Part shown: piece after piece, positions 42,967 through 51,742 of the stretch | How positions within the stretch are numbered: position 1 is the stretch's first letter | How the letters are laid out: every line of letters starts with the position of its first letter | Translations under genes and position numbers: made by a program | Notes under the pieces: generated by a model | Database searches by the model: none | The model's input: only the letters and a program-made list of their open reading frames with translations | Told to the model about the DNA's origin: nothing | Source: Nitrospira sp. | Lineage (GTDB): Bacteria > Nitrospirota > Nitrospiria > Nitrospirales > Nitrospiraceae | Length of the DNA stretch: 64,000 nucleotides | Direction of reading: 5' to 3' | Assembly (NCBI GenBank): GCA_015709715.1 | Contig: CP054184.1 | Span: forward strand, 3,333,001 to 3,397,000

Positions 42967-44831
42967 TCAAGCGCCTTTGTTTACAGTCCGGGTTCGTGAC
43001 GTTGGTGTGTTGTGCGCTGCTCGCGATCGCCGGCTCGTTGTGGGGCTCTCATCTGCTGGAAAACGCCGAACGGTCCACGGACGTGTACTTTCATACGACG
43101 GGGATTGCCAGTGGGCCGTCCGCACCGACCGGCAACGAGAGCCACTATCCTCAATACGGCGCGCTCGATAGCCGCTTGTTGATGTGGCTCATCATTCAGC
43201 AGCACACCTATTTCGGAGGATTCGTCCTCGCGTTGCCGATCTTTTGCGTCTTGTTGGAATTTCTTGGATTGGTGGCGCGGAATCCTGCGATGGCCATGCG
43301 GTACGATGGTTTGGCGCAGGACCTCCTGAAAGTGGCGCTGCTCGCGATCTCCGTGACGGCCGTCGTCGGCAGCGTCATGCTGACCATGTTCATCGTGCTG
43401 TATCCCAGCTTCATGCAATACATGGGCGGCACGTTCAAGATCATGATGCCGATTTATGCCCTCGTTTTCGTCGGCACCACGTTTCTCACCATTGCCTACT
43501 ATTACAGCTGGGACCGGTTGGCTGGGCCTGATTCCAAGTGGGTCCACCTGTCCATGGGCCTGCTGGCCATCGTCTTCGGCACCTCCTTGCTGCTTCTGGC
43601 GAACGCCTGGTCGGCGTTCATGATGGCTCCGTCAGGGGTTGACGGTCAGGGGCGCTACTTGGGGAATCCATGGCATCTGCTGCGGTCAGCCTTGTGGAAT
43701 CCGCTGAACCTGCACCGGTTCCTTGCCGACATCATGTCGGGGGGCGCTGTGGTGTTGGCCTATGCCTGTTATCGGTTCTTCACCGGAAAGAGTCAGGAGG
43801 AGCGGGCGTATTACGATTGGGTCGGTTATGTCTTCCTCTTCGTCACGGTGTGTGCCCTGTTGCCGATGCCGTTTGCCGGCTACTGGTTGATGCGCTCGGT
43901 GTATGCCTATAGCCAAAGCATGGGCGTGACCATGATGGGCGGGTTGTTGACATGGCTCTTTGTCGTGCAAGCGCTCTTGATCGGCGCTCTCTTTCTGGGC
44001 GTCAACTATTATCTCTGGCAGAGTATGGGACGGATTCGCGGTGGGGAGCGATACCAAGCCTATTACCAGTATCTGTTGCTCGCCCTGTGCGGCTGTCTGT
44101 TCATCTGGCTGACGCCGCACACCATTCTGATGACCGGAACCGAAGTGAAGGCCATGGGCGGAGCGCAGCACCCTGTGATTGGAAACTATGGAGTGATGTC
44201 GTCGAAGAATGGCGCGGTGAATGTCATGATTTGTATCACCGCCTTGAGTTACATCTTCTACCGTCGTGCAAACCGCACCATGACAATCTCTTGGGCCAGG
44301 AGGGGGAATTTGGCGCTCGGGGTGCTGTTCGGTCTTGGGATGGCCCATATCATCGGGTTGTCGATCTATGGGTTTTACCTCCCGGCCAGTGTTCGAGTGG
44401 CGTTGTCGGGGCCTCAAGCGGTCACGACACTGGTGGTGGTGGCAGTGGGCTTGCTCCTGAATCGACGGATGCTGCAGGGCGCGACCGTTCATGGACCGGT
44501 GCAGTGGGGGCATATTTCGGTTCGTGGGATGGTGGGGTTGTTCGGATTGGCTGCGGCCTTTACGTGGGTGATGGGGCTGATGGGCTACATCCGGTCTTCC
44601 GGTCGCCTGGCGTGGCATGTAAACGAATTGATGCCCGATACGTCGCCCTGGGCGTTCACGCCTTCACTGGGGTTCGCTGCGAAGATGGTCACGATCAACA
44701 TGGTGATGTTTTGGGGAGCCGTATTCTTCCTGTTTTGGGTCTGCGAACGGGGGCAGCAACCGGTTTTGCATGAAGATCTCAGCGCAGAGCGGGAGGCGGG
44801 GTTTCTCCCTTCTCCCTCGCACGAAGCCTAG
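42963..44831 (+). CDS. Cytochrome bd-like membrane oxidase, copy 1 (622 aa)
   Basis: An integral membrane protein with about fourteen hydrophobic helices. It starts with a signal-anchor-like helix and a periplasmic segment (DVYFHTTGIASGPSAPTG), then helices with conserved His and Arg, for example QQHTYFGGFVLALPIF, NPLNLHRFLADIMSGG, PMPFAGYWLMRSVYAY and LMGYIRSSGRLAWHVNE. This is the cytochrome bd-like family found in Nitrospira, related to CydA helices but far longer and without a separate CydB. It may be a terminal oxidase or another electron-transfer membrane subunit; haem and copper sites are not proven by sequence. A paralogue is encoded at 48363-50276. Confidence 0.8.
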   Translation: MIKRLCLQSGFVTLVCCALLAIAGSLWGSHLLENAERSTDVYFHTTGIASGPSAPTGNESHYPQYGALDSRLLMWLIIQQHTYFGGFVLALPIFCVLLEFLGLVARNPAMAMRYDGLAQDLLKVALLAISVTAVVGSVMLTMFIVLYPSFMQYMGGTFKIMMPIYALVFVGTTFLTIAYYYSWDRLAGPDSKWVHLSMGLLAIVFGTSLLLLANAWSAFMMAPSGVDGQGRYLGNPWHLLRSALWNPLNLHRFLADIMSGGAVVLAYACYRFFTGKSQEERAYYDWVGYVFLFVTVCALLPMPFAGYWLMRSVYAYSQSMGVTMMGGLLTWLFVVQALLIGALFLGVNYYLWQSMGRIRGGERYQAYYQYLLLALCGCLFIWLTPHTILMTGTEVKAMGGAQHPVIGNYGVMSSKNGAVNVMICITALSYIFYRRANRTMTISWARRGNLALGVLFGLGMAHIIGLSIYGFYLPASVRVALSGPQAVTTLVVVAVGLLLNRRMLQGATVHGPVQWGHISVRGMVGLFGLAAAFTWVMGLMGYIRSSGRLAWHVNELMPDTSPWAFTPSLGFAAKMVTINMVMFWGAVFFLFWVCERGQQPVLHEDLSAEREAGFLPSPSHEA

Positions 44832-44862
44832 ACGGGAGTCCATCGAAAGGTATGGTGCGGAA

Positions 44863-45525
44863 ATGAGTAGGAAGGTGTTGTATGGTGCTCTGTGGATGCT
44901 GGGACTCTTGGGGTTGGGAGAGGTAAGCGGAACTCCGCCCGTTGCGTACGCAGGGGATCGAACTGTCCTGGTGTTGGAAGATTTTCAGTCCGCCGATCAA
45001 GATGGATTTCCCCTCGAGTGGCAGCATGAAAATCAGCGTAGTCAGGCCAAGGGGCGCGAAGCATACAGAATCCAGGCCGAGAACGGACAGAAGTTTCTGT
45101 CCGCGAAGGATGCTGGGCAGCGGGTCAAGAAGCGGAAGATCGAGTGGGATCCCAAGGCATATCCCATTTTGACGTGGCGCTGGCGTCTCCACAAGGCTCC
45201 TGATGGGTCTGAGCCGATTGCGGCCGTATACGCTTCGCTTGATACGGATCTCCTATTTATCCCCGTGTTCACGAAATACATCTGGAGCGGGGGAAAGCCG
45301 GAAGGCACGATCGTCGAAGGCGGCATGTTCAGTGGTTCCGAGATCGTCGTGCAAAGCGGCTTGCGTCCCGTAGGGGAGTGGGTCGAGGAGCGTATCAATG
45401 TCTACGAGGACTTCAAGCGCATTCACAAACATGAGCCGGCGGAAAAGGCCTGGGGGATCTCATTGTTTGCTGGGCCGGGGGTGGAGATTGATTTCGGTTC
45501 GATTACGGTGAGTGCGGCGAAGTGA
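44863..45525 (+). CDS. Secreted DUF3047-like protein
   Basis: 220 residues from ATG 44863, where a signal peptide begins (about 5-30, ending AYAGD); earlier in-frame ATG codons place it behind a basic region. The mature part has the pattern of DUF3047 proteins: VLEDFQSADQDGFPLEWQ, YPILTWRWRLHKAPDGSEP, AVYASLDTDLLF, VVQSGLRPVGEWVEERINVY and the closing VEIDFGSITV. This beta-sandwich family is periplasmic and of unknown role. It follows the bd-like oxidase after 31 bases. Confidence 0.75.
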   Translation: MSRKVLYGALWMLGLLGLGEVSGTPPVAYAGDRTVLVLEDFQSADQDGFPLEWQHENQRSQAKGREAYRIQAENGQKFLSAKDAGQRVKKRKIEWDPKAYPILTWRWRLHKAPDGSEPIAAVYASLDTDLLFIPVFTKYIWSGGKPEGTIVEGGMFSGSEIVVQSGLRPVGEWVEERINVYEDFKRIHKHEPAEKAWGISLFAGPGVEIDFGSITVSAAK

Positions 45526-45559
45526 GTTGTTCGGAGGATATGTCGAGGGATGGAGCTGT

Positions 45560-45955
45560 ATGACAGCTATCAACAGACCGTCGCGCCGCGCCATCTTCGA
45601 TGTGGTCTTCGGTGTGCTCGTCATGGGCACCGTCGGAGCGTTAATTGGAACGATTCTGGGGGGCTCGTCTATCCCATTGGCTTCTGGATTGGGCCTGGCG
45701 CTTGGCGCCGTGGTCGGGTTTCTCGGCGGACGTCGATTTCTGGTGAGTATTTTGGTGGGCGCCGTGCTTGGTGGCCTATTGGCGTGGGTGATCGCGGGTA
45801 TGGAAAAAGTATCGTTCGGAGCCGGGGCGGGCGCGGCCATGGGGGGATTTCTCGGCGTCCAGATTTCAATGCTTTTGGATATGCGGGCTGCTCGAAAGGC
45901 TATGGAGGCGGAGGAGAGGGCCGCCTCCCCCCAGCCGGCAGAGACCAAATCGTGA
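45560..45955 (+). CDS. Small glycine-rich multi-helix membrane protein
   Basis: 131 residues from ATG 45560, with GGAG 4 bases before; an ATG at 45512 inside the previous gene adds 16 residues. Four glycine-rich hydrophobic helices lie between residues 10 and 105 (VMGTVGALIGTILGG, GLALGAVVGFLGG, ILVGAVLGGLLAWVIAG, GAGAAMGGFLGVQ), and a charged tail follows. It is typical of small membrane proteins of unknown function. It lies within the oxidase region, 15 bases before the first SUMF1-type gene. Confidence 0.65.
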   Translation: MTAINRPSRRAIFDVVFGVLVMGTVGALIGTILGGSSIPLASGLGLALGAVVGFLGGRRFLVSILVGAVLGGLLAWVIAGMEKVSFGAGAGAAMGGFLGVQISMLLDMRAARKAMEAEERAASPQPAETKS

Positions 45956-45970
45956 GGGGCGAGTAGGGTC

Positions 45971-46885
45971 ATGGAAAATAGAGGTGTATTGATCGGGTCG
46001 ATCATCTTCGTGTTTGCCTCGTTCATCCTGATGATCGCGGGCTTGGTGTACGAGTCCTACAAGGCCAAACAGATGCGAGAGCTGGCATTGTCGATCAAGA
46101 CCGAGACCAAGGCCGTCGAGGTGGCGGCGGCCCAGGATTTTTCCATGTACAAGACGCTCGTTGGAGATGATGGGCGCGAGATGGTTCAGATCTCAGAGGG
46201 ACCGTTCGTGATGGGCAGCCGTGACAACGACAGCGACCCTGACGAAAAGCCGGAACACCAGGTGTATCTAAAGGCCTTCTTCATCGATAAGAAGGAAGTG
46301 ACGCAAGATGAGTACGATCGTTTCGCCAAGATGACGAAGCGGTTTAAACGAAAAATCGAGGTATTCGAGGACGATCCGGCCAAGCTCCTGAAACCTGAAA
46401 ATCCGATGATCGCTGTTACGTGGGACGATGCGGAGGCCTACTGCAAATGGGCCGGGAAGCGTTTGCCCACCGAGGCGGAATGGGAGAAGGCAGCGCGCGG
46501 AGAGGGGAAGCGTCGATATCCGTGGGGAGAGGAGTTTGCTGTCGGATCGGCGAATATTGACGGCAACGAAGATGGATTTCGTTATCTGGGGCCTCCTGGT
46601 TCATTCGAGTCTGGTCGTAGTCCGTACGGTGTCTATGACATGACTGGCAACGTTGCCGAATGGGTTGCCGATTTTTACGATGAAAATTATTATCGCAAGG
46701 CTCCCTACCGTGACCCGAAGGGGCCGGATCAGGGTGAGCAACGTGTCATTCGCGGCGGCTCATGGCGGGAAACGAAGCGGAATGTACGGACCTCCAAGCG
46801 CTTCCAAGCGAAACCGTGGCGACATGACATCACAGTCGGATTTCGCTGCGCGAAAGACATCGAGGTAGATAGGGCATCCAGATAA
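45971..46885 (+). CDS. Membrane-anchored SUMF1 / formylglycine-enzyme-fold protein, copy 1
   Basis: 304 residues. One N-terminal helix (about 8-29) anchors it, and a SUMF1 (FGE-sulfatase) domain fills about 60-300: GPFVMGSRDNDSDPDEKPEH, FFIDKKEVTQDEYDRF, AVTWDDAEAYCKWAGKRLPT, EAEWEKAARGE, GNVAEWVADFYD, VIRGGSWRE and VGFRCAKD. Genuine formylglycine-generating enzymes have a catalytic Cys in a YRCAAR-like segment before the final GFRC; here that segment reads NVRTSKRF, without Cys. It is therefore unlikely to make formylglycine and may be structural, as for other SUMF1-fold proteins near cytochromes. Confidence 0.85.
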   Translation: MENRGVLIGSIIFVFASFILMIAGLVYESYKAKQMRELALSIKTETKAVEVAAAQDFSMYKTLVGDDGREMVQISEGPFVMGSRDNDSDPDEKPEHQVYLKAFFIDKKEVTQDEYDRFAKMTKRFKRKIEVFEDDPAKLLKPENPMIAVTWDDAEAYCKWAGKRLPTEAEWEKAARGEGKRRYPWGEEFAVGSANIDGNEDGFRYLGPPGSFESGRSPYGVYDMTGNVAEWVADFYDENYYRKAPYRDPKGPDQGEQRVIRGGSWRETKRNVRTSKRFQAKPWRHDITVGFRCAKDIEVDRASR

Positions 46886-46896
46886 GACCCGGCGCC

Positions 46897-47808
46897 ATGC
46901 TTGAAACACGCTTCAAGGTCGTTTTTCTTTTGGTGGTGCTGCTCGCCGCCAGCATGCCGCTGGTGGGGATTCTCCAAGGGACTATTTCTACGCCATTTGA
47001 AGCACAGCCGAAGCATTCCCTTGATGATGTCGGCGACTCGTCCCCCGAACCGGCATCTTTGGAGGCGCCGTTGGCGGAAGAACTTGTGGCTATTCCGGCC
47101 GGTCCGTTCGTGCTTGGGACGAATCAGGGGGGATTTGATGAACGACCGGAACGGACGATCTATCTAGACGAGTTTCTCATCGATCGTTATGAAGTGACCA
47201 ATTCGCAATATGCAGCTTTTGTTGCGGCCACAGGTCATCGAAAAGCAGGCCCCCCTTCGCGCTATGCAAAAAATACGGGTCGAATGCGGGGGGTGAACCA
47301 GCCTGCCGTGTACGTATCCTGGGATGACGCCAAGGCCTACTGTGCCTGGAGTGGAAGGCGTTTACCTACTGAGGCCGAATGGGAAAAGGCCATGCGGGGC
47401 GAGGATGGCCGACTTTGGCCATGGGGAAATATTGAGATCCCTGACGGCGCAAATTGGGCTCGCGTAGATGATGGGTTTGGCGTGGCTGCCCCTGTGGGAC
47501 GAGTAAAAAGTGACGCCAGTCCCTATGGTGTCATGGATGGTGCAGGTAATGTGATGGAGTGGGTTGAGGATTGGTATTTGGAGACTGCTTACAAGGAGGC
47601 TCCGGATCGAAACCCCCCCGTCCCTGAATTCGGCATATATAAGGTGTTGCGGGGTGCCGCATATACGAGTTCGGGGTTGGATCTGCGCATCACAGCCCGC
47701 AGTAAAATGATGCCGGATTTTCGAGATGAAACCATCGGCTTTCGCTGTGCCCAATCGGTGAGTGGAAAAGGTAGGATTGAGTCCGAAGTTCTGCGCGGAA
47801 AATCATAG
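46897..47808 (+). CDS. Membrane-anchored SUMF1 / formylglycine-enzyme-fold protein, copy 2
   Basis: 303 residues, a relative of the previous protein: N-terminal helix (about 8-25), then GPFVLGTNQGGFDERPE, FLIDRYEVTNSQYAAF, YVSWDDAKAYCAWSGRRLPT, EAEWEKAMRGE, GNVMEWVEDWY, VLRGAAYTS and IGFRCAQS. The segment before GFRC (ITARSKMMPDFRDE) again lacks the catalytic Cys. It starts 11 bases after copy 1 and its end overlaps, tail to tail by 6 bases, a small minus-strand gene. Both copies precede the second bd-like oxidase cluster and may scaffold it on the periplasmic side. Confidence 0.83.
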   Translation: MLETRFKVVFLLVVLLAASMPLVGILQGTISTPFEAQPKHSLDDVGDSSPEPASLEAPLAEELVAIPAGPFVLGTNQGGFDERPERTIYLDEFLIDRYEVTNSQYAAFVAATGHRKAGPPSRYAKNTGRMRGVNQPAVYVSWDDAKAYCAWSGRRLPTEAEWEKAMRGEDGRLWPWGNIEIPDGANWARVDDGFGVAAPVGRVKSDASPYGVMDGAGNVMEWVEDWYLETAYKEAPDRNPPVPEFGIYKVLRGAAYTSSGLDLRITARSKMMPDFRDETIGFRCAQSVSGKGRIESEVLRGKS

Positions 47809-47907
47809 AAAATCAAAGTAGTAGAGGATCAGAAACACGGCCAAAATGATATTGACAACCATTCCGGCCAAAACTATAATGTCGAACACTTTTGAGTTTT
47901 TTGCCAT
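47803..47907 (-). CDS. 34-aa single-helix membrane protein
   Basis: Begins MAKNSKVFDIIVLAG and continues as one strongly hydrophobic helix ending in LILYYFDFL. AAGGGGA lies 6 bases before the ATG at 47907. It is antisense to the neighbouring genes, ends 6 bases inside the SUMF1-like gene and starts 101 bases from a divergent plus-strand mini-gene. Its look resembles small oxidase subunits such as CydX or CcoQ in type, not sequence. No family is recognised. Confidence 0.65.
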   Translation of the reverse strand: MAKNSKVFDIIVLAGMVVNIILAVFLILYYFDFL

Positions 47908-48008
47908 AAAAATCCCCTTAAAAAACAATTAAGTGAGGGATTTTGATTAGCACAGAGTAGGTGGTGTGTCAATTTAAAATACGCACTTAAAACGCTGGGA
48001 GAATTACG

Positions 48009-48125
48009 ATGGAAGCTGCTCAGGACGACGTCAAGATTAAGATTGGGAAAATGATTTTCTACATTACCTGTGCAGTGAGCACGTGGTTCTTCTATTGGTT
48101 CGGAGGGATTCAGTGCCCTTGTTGA
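48009..48125 (+). CDS. 38-aa single-helix membrane protein with CPC end
   Basis: Begins MEAAQDDVKIKIGKMIF, with a helix over about 14-33 (FYITCAVSTWFFYWF), then GGIQCPC and stop. GGGAGA precedes the ATG by 6 bases. It is the first of two mini-genes that lead into the second bd-like oxidase, so it is probably a small subunit of that complex. The terminal Cys-Pro-Cys could bind a metal or haem; this is a guess. Confidence 0.68.
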   Translation: MEAAQDDVKIKIGKMIFYITCAVSTWFFYWFGGIQCPC

Positions 48126-48175
48126 GCCCGCGTCCTCTGACTGTAAAACGCTTATCATCTTGAAGGGGGTTTGAG

Positions 48176-48298
48176 ATGGGGCAGACGATCGTATATTTCG
48201 TGGTATCGATACTGATTTGTGTTTCATTTTTTGCGGCCGTTGATCACTTCTTGATGGACGCCCAGGGACTGGATTTCTGGTATCTCCTGCGGAAGTAA
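48176..48298 (+). CDS. 40-aa single-helix membrane protein
   Basis: Begins MGQTIVYFVVSILICVSFF, continues AAVDHFLMDAQGLDF and ends WYLLRK: one N-terminal helix with an acidic, aromatic tail. AAGGGGG lies 7 bases before the ATG. It stands 50 bases after the previous mini-gene and 64 bases before the bd-like oxidase, on the same strand. A role as small oxidase subunit is likely from position only. Confidence 0.68.
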   Translation: MGQTIVYFVVSILICVSFFAAVDHFLMDAQGLDFWYLLRK

Positions 48299-48362
48299 TC
48301 GTCTGGATGTCAGGGGGTCTGAGTCTGTTTTTCACATACGAGATGTATCAAGGAGGTAACCC

Positions 48363-50276
48363 ATGGGCTCTGTAACCCGCACGAAGTTGATGTCGATCAT
48401 GGCGCTGGTCGCGATGATCGGCCTCCTCCTCATGCCTGTTTTGGTTGCGATCCCTGCCCTTGCTGCTGATGCACCAGCTGCTGATGCGAAAAAAGAGGGC
48501 GGCGATGCAAAGGTTGAGAAGGGGAGGGATGTTTACTACAAGACGGAGGGTATTGTATCTGGGCCACCCGCTCCCAAGACCACGGATGGAGAGAAGGATT
48601 ATCCAAGGTATAACTTTGAGAGTCGGGTTCTCCTTTGGTTCGCCAACCAGCAGCACCTGTATTACGGTAGCTTCGTTTTGGCGGTTCCGATTTTTTGTAT
48701 GATTATTGAGTTCATGGGGGTTGTGACTAAGGATAAGGCTCTGGCCAAGCGGTATGACCAGCTTGCCTACGACTTTATCAAGATCAGTCTGACTGCTTAT
48801 TCATTGACCGCTATTCTGGGCGGTATTCTGATCTTTACCTTCCTGACTCTCTATCCCGCGTTCTTCCAGTATCTTTCGGGTATTTTCCGTCCTGTCATGC
48901 ACATTTATGCCTTGATGTTCGTGGCGGAGAGCGGAACTCTCTATATCTATTACTACGGCTGGGACAAGATGAAGGAGGGATTCCTGAAGTGGATCCACCT
49001 CAGTATGTCCGTCATTTTGAACGTCATTGGGACGATTCTGATGTTCCTTGCGAACTCCTGGATCGGTTTCATGATGTCTCCTGCCGGTGTGGATGAGCAG
49101 GGGCGGTATCTGGGAAACATTTGGCATGTGATCCACACTGCTTTATGGAATCCCCTCAATCTGCATCGTATTCTCGGTAATATGGCTTTCGGCGGTGGTG
49201 TTGTGGCTGCCTACGCAGCCTATCGATTCCTTTCTGCTAAAACGGATGAGGAGCGAGCTCACTATGACTGGATGGGCTATATTGCGATGGCCCTGGGAGT
49301 GTCATTCTTGATTCCTCTGCCGTTTGCTGGGTACTGGTTGATGCGCGAGGTCTACGCCTATCGGCAGCAGATGGGTATTACTCTGATGGGTGGCTTGTTG
49401 GCATGGTTGTTCATTATCCAGGCCACGATGATCGGGATCTTGTTCCTTAGTACTAATTATTACCTTTGGCAGGCGCTTGGCCGTATGCGCGGTGCTGAAA
49501 AGTACCAGCGTTACATCAAGTATCTGGTATTTCTGCTGACTTGTGGATTCCTCGTGTTTATCACTCCTCATACCATGGTTATGACCCCGGCGGAATTGAA
49601 GGCTATGGGTGGTCAGCAACATCCTGTGCTCGGAAATTATGGCGTCATGTCCGCCAAGAACGGGGGCATTAACGTTATCATTACGACCACGGTTTTGAGC
49701 TTTGTCTGGTACATGCGCGGCAATAAGGTTTCGACAGTTTCTTGGTCTAAGTTCGGAAACATCTTCATGGGGTGTTTCTTCTTCTTCGCCTATTTCAACA
49801 TTATTATGCTGGCAGTGTATGGCTATTACATTCCTGCCAACGTGCGCGTGGGCCTCTCAGTTCCTCAGGTGGCCACGACGCTGTCGTGTCTCTTCTTCAT
49901 GTTTGCTCTCAACAGCGTCATGATGAAGGGGGCGAAGCAAATGGGTCCGATTGAATGGGGAAAGATATCGGCTCGATCGCAATATGCTCTTATCATGTTG
50001 GCGACAGCCTTTACCTGGATGATGGGTCTGATGGGATACATTAGGTCATCGGTGCGGCTGTTCTGGCACGTGAATGAGATTATGAGGGATAACTCGCCGT
50101 GGGCCTATACTCACACGGTAGGTTTCGCAGCGAACATGATTTCTGCGAATGTTCTCTTCTTCTGGATCAGCATTATGTTTGTCTTCTGGTTGGGTGCGCT
50201 TGCGGCGAAGAAGGCCCCGGTCGAAGCTAAGGCGCCAATTCCTGGACGTGCTCCAGAGCCGGCCGTAGGTCACTAA
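48363..50276 (+). CDS. Cytochrome bd-like membrane oxidase, copy 2 (637 aa)
   Basis: Starts after AAGGAGGT. Same plan as the 622-aa copy at 42963: N-terminal helix (about 9-35), a longer alanine/lysine-rich periplasmic segment (ADAKKEGGDAKVEKGRDV), then about fourteen helices with matching blocks, for example QQHLYYGSFVLAVPIF, NPLNLHRILGNMAFGG, PLPFAGYWLMREVYAY, and LMGYIRSSVRLFWHVNE. These shared His and Arg residues are candidates for haem binding and proton paths. Its codons are noticeably more AT-rich than those of genes to the left. It is followed by three cytochrome genes in one direction, so it is probably the membrane core of that complex and may reduce oxygen. Confidence 0.82.
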   Translation: MGSVTRTKLMSIMALVAMIGLLLMPVLVAIPALAADAPAADAKKEGGDAKVEKGRDVYYKTEGIVSGPPAPKTTDGEKDYPRYNFESRVLLWFANQQHLYYGSFVLAVPIFCMIIEFMGVVTKDKALAKRYDQLAYDFIKISLTAYSLTAILGGILIFTFLTLYPAFFQYLSGIFRPVMHIYALMFVAESGTLYIYYYGWDKMKEGFLKWIHLSMSVILNVIGTILMFLANSWIGFMMSPAGVDEQGRYLGNIWHVIHTALWNPLNLHRILGNMAFGGGVVAAYAAYRFLSAKTDEERAHYDWMGYIAMALGVSFLIPLPFAGYWLMREVYAYRQQMGITLMGGLLAWLFIIQATMIGILFLSTNYYLWQALGRMRGAEKYQRYIKYLVFLLTCGFLVFITPHTMVMTPAELKAMGGQQHPVLGNYGVMSAKNGGINVIITTTVLSFVWYMRGNKVSTVSWSKFGNIFMGCFFFFAYFNIIMLAVYGYYIPANVRVGLSVPQVATTLSCLFFMFALNSVMMKGAKQMGPIEWGKISARSQYALIMLATAFTWMMGLMGYIRSSVRLFWHVNEIMRDNSPWAYTHTVGFAANMISANVLFFWISIMFVFWLGALAAKKAPVEAKAPIPGRAPEPAVGH

Positions 50277-50371
50277 TTTTAAGGCGATTGAAACGAATCA
50301 AATGGGGGAAGTCGCCTGGGATGTTGCTTAGGGCGACCTTGGGGCTTCCCCCCATGCAGGAGGTTTGAGCT

Positions 50372-51688
50372 GTGATTGAACTCATAAAAGAGGCCTTAGC
50401 GATCGGCTGGCCTGCGCTCGGGATTCTCATCGCCTTATTGTTTTATTTCAAGGCGTCGATTAGTGACCCCGTGGCAAACAAGCGTGCGGTATTCAAGACA
50501 TTCATTGGTATTCTGGGCGCTATTCTGTTGTTTATGGCGATTGCTAATTACAAGATGAATTTCTTCGCCGAATCGAGGCTCTTGCCGGTGTCGCTGGTCT
50601 TGATCACCTCCATGACGTTCATGATGGCCCTTTATTTTACGAATATCAGCGCGTTGCTGAAAATCGGGGGCTTCATGTTCTTCATCGCGGCGGCGCTATC
50701 TGGTTACGGAAATTGGTTGCCTCAAGTTGAAGGTGGATTCCCGCCCATTGAGGAAAAGAAAGACTTTAGCAACATGCCACAGACTGAGCTTGCCGACGAA
50801 GGTGAGAAGATCATCTTCGGAGGAGTGGGGCAGAACAAGGTTCAGGGGGCAATTGGAAAGGGGCAGTGTCCGCTTTGCCATGCCTTTCACAAGGGAATGT
50901 TGGGAGAGCGTGCCCCGAACCTCGATGGGATTCCAGAGCGGGCCGAAACTCAGATTAATGATCCCCGTTATCACAAGGGGAACCCTGCTGCTCGAGATTC
51001 CAACCAGAAAGAGGCATTCCCTGGTTCTGGCACAGCCGAAAATGGAATCGAATATATTGCGGAGTCGCATGCCTGCCCTAGTTGCTTCGTCGTGGCAGGT
51101 TTTGGCGTGAAGGGTACGAACGATAAAGAAAGTCCGATGCCCTCAATCCATAAGCCGCCAATTTCATTGAGTCTTCCAGAGTTGGCCGCGGTCGATACGT
51201 GGCTCTACGTTCGTGAAGGGCGGGAGGCTCCATCTTTCGATGAGATCGTTAAGGCCTATGAAAAGTTTATCCCAGAATCCGAGCGCCCGAAGCCGCCCAC
51301 AGAGGGTGAGGCCAAAGGTGGTGGCGGTAGTGCACTAATGGCTGACGGAACAGAGCCCGTGGATCAGATTTTTGCCAAGGGTCAGTGCGTTGCTTGCCAC
51401 ACGATCCCTGGCATCCCTGGGGCGACCGGCACCATCGGTCCGAAGCTTGTTGAGGGAACAAACGCGCCGCTACGGATCAAAGACAAGGATTACAAGGGCA
51501 AGGCGAAGAACGTTCCGGACTATATTATGGAGTCCATCATTGAACCGAGCGCTTATGTCGTAAAGGGCTTTCCGGACAACACTATGCCGAAAGTGTTTGG
51601 TCAGAAGCTTAGTGCCGGAGCCTTGAAGAAGCTTGTAGACTACCTCTCGCAGGTGCAAGAGGGGAAGGAGCCGCCAAAGGCCTCGTAA
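50372..51688 (+). CDS. Membrane-bound dihaem c-type cytochrome (438 aa)
   Basis: Starts at GTG 50372 after AGGAGG. Four hydrophobic helices fill about the first 115 residues; the rest is periplasmic with haem motifs CPLCH (166-170) and CVACH (339-343). A third near-motif, CPSCF (around 230), lacks the His. After the second haem comes YIMESIIEPSAYVVKGFPDNTMP, typical of class-I cytochrome c with its axial Met. The joining of a quinone-type helical part to two cytochrome domains suggests electron entry from the membrane. It lies in series with the bd-like oxidase and two further cytochromes. Confidence 0.88.
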   Translation: MIELIKEALAIGWPALGILIALLFYFKASISDPVANKRAVFKTFIGILGAILLFMAIANYKMNFFAESRLLPVSLVLITSMTFMMALYFTNISALLKIGGFMFFIAAALSGYGNWLPQVEGGFPPIEEKKDFSNMPQTELADEGEKIIFGGVGQNKVQGAIGKGQCPLCHAFHKGMLGERAPNLDGIPERAETQINDPRYHKGNPAARDSNQKEAFPGSGTAENGIEYIAESHACPSCFVVAGFGVKGTNDKESPMPSIHKPPISLSLPELAAVDTWLYVREGREAPSFDEIVKAYEKFIPESERPKPPTEGEAKGGGGSALMADGTEPVDQIFAKGQCVACHTIPGIPGATGTIGPKLVEGTNAPLRIKDKDYKGKAKNVPDYIMESIIEPSAYVVKGFPDNTMPKVFGQKLSAGALKKLVDYLSQVQEGKEPPKAS

Positions 51689-51742
51689 GTTTAGCGGTGC
51701 AGTCCGGCTCTATTCTACTAAGGAACAAAGGGAGATGATGTA

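Noticed and set aside
45971-47808. Annotation as active formylglycine-generating enzymes
   Set aside because: The catalytic Cys segment is missing in both proteins and no sulfatase is encoded in the window.
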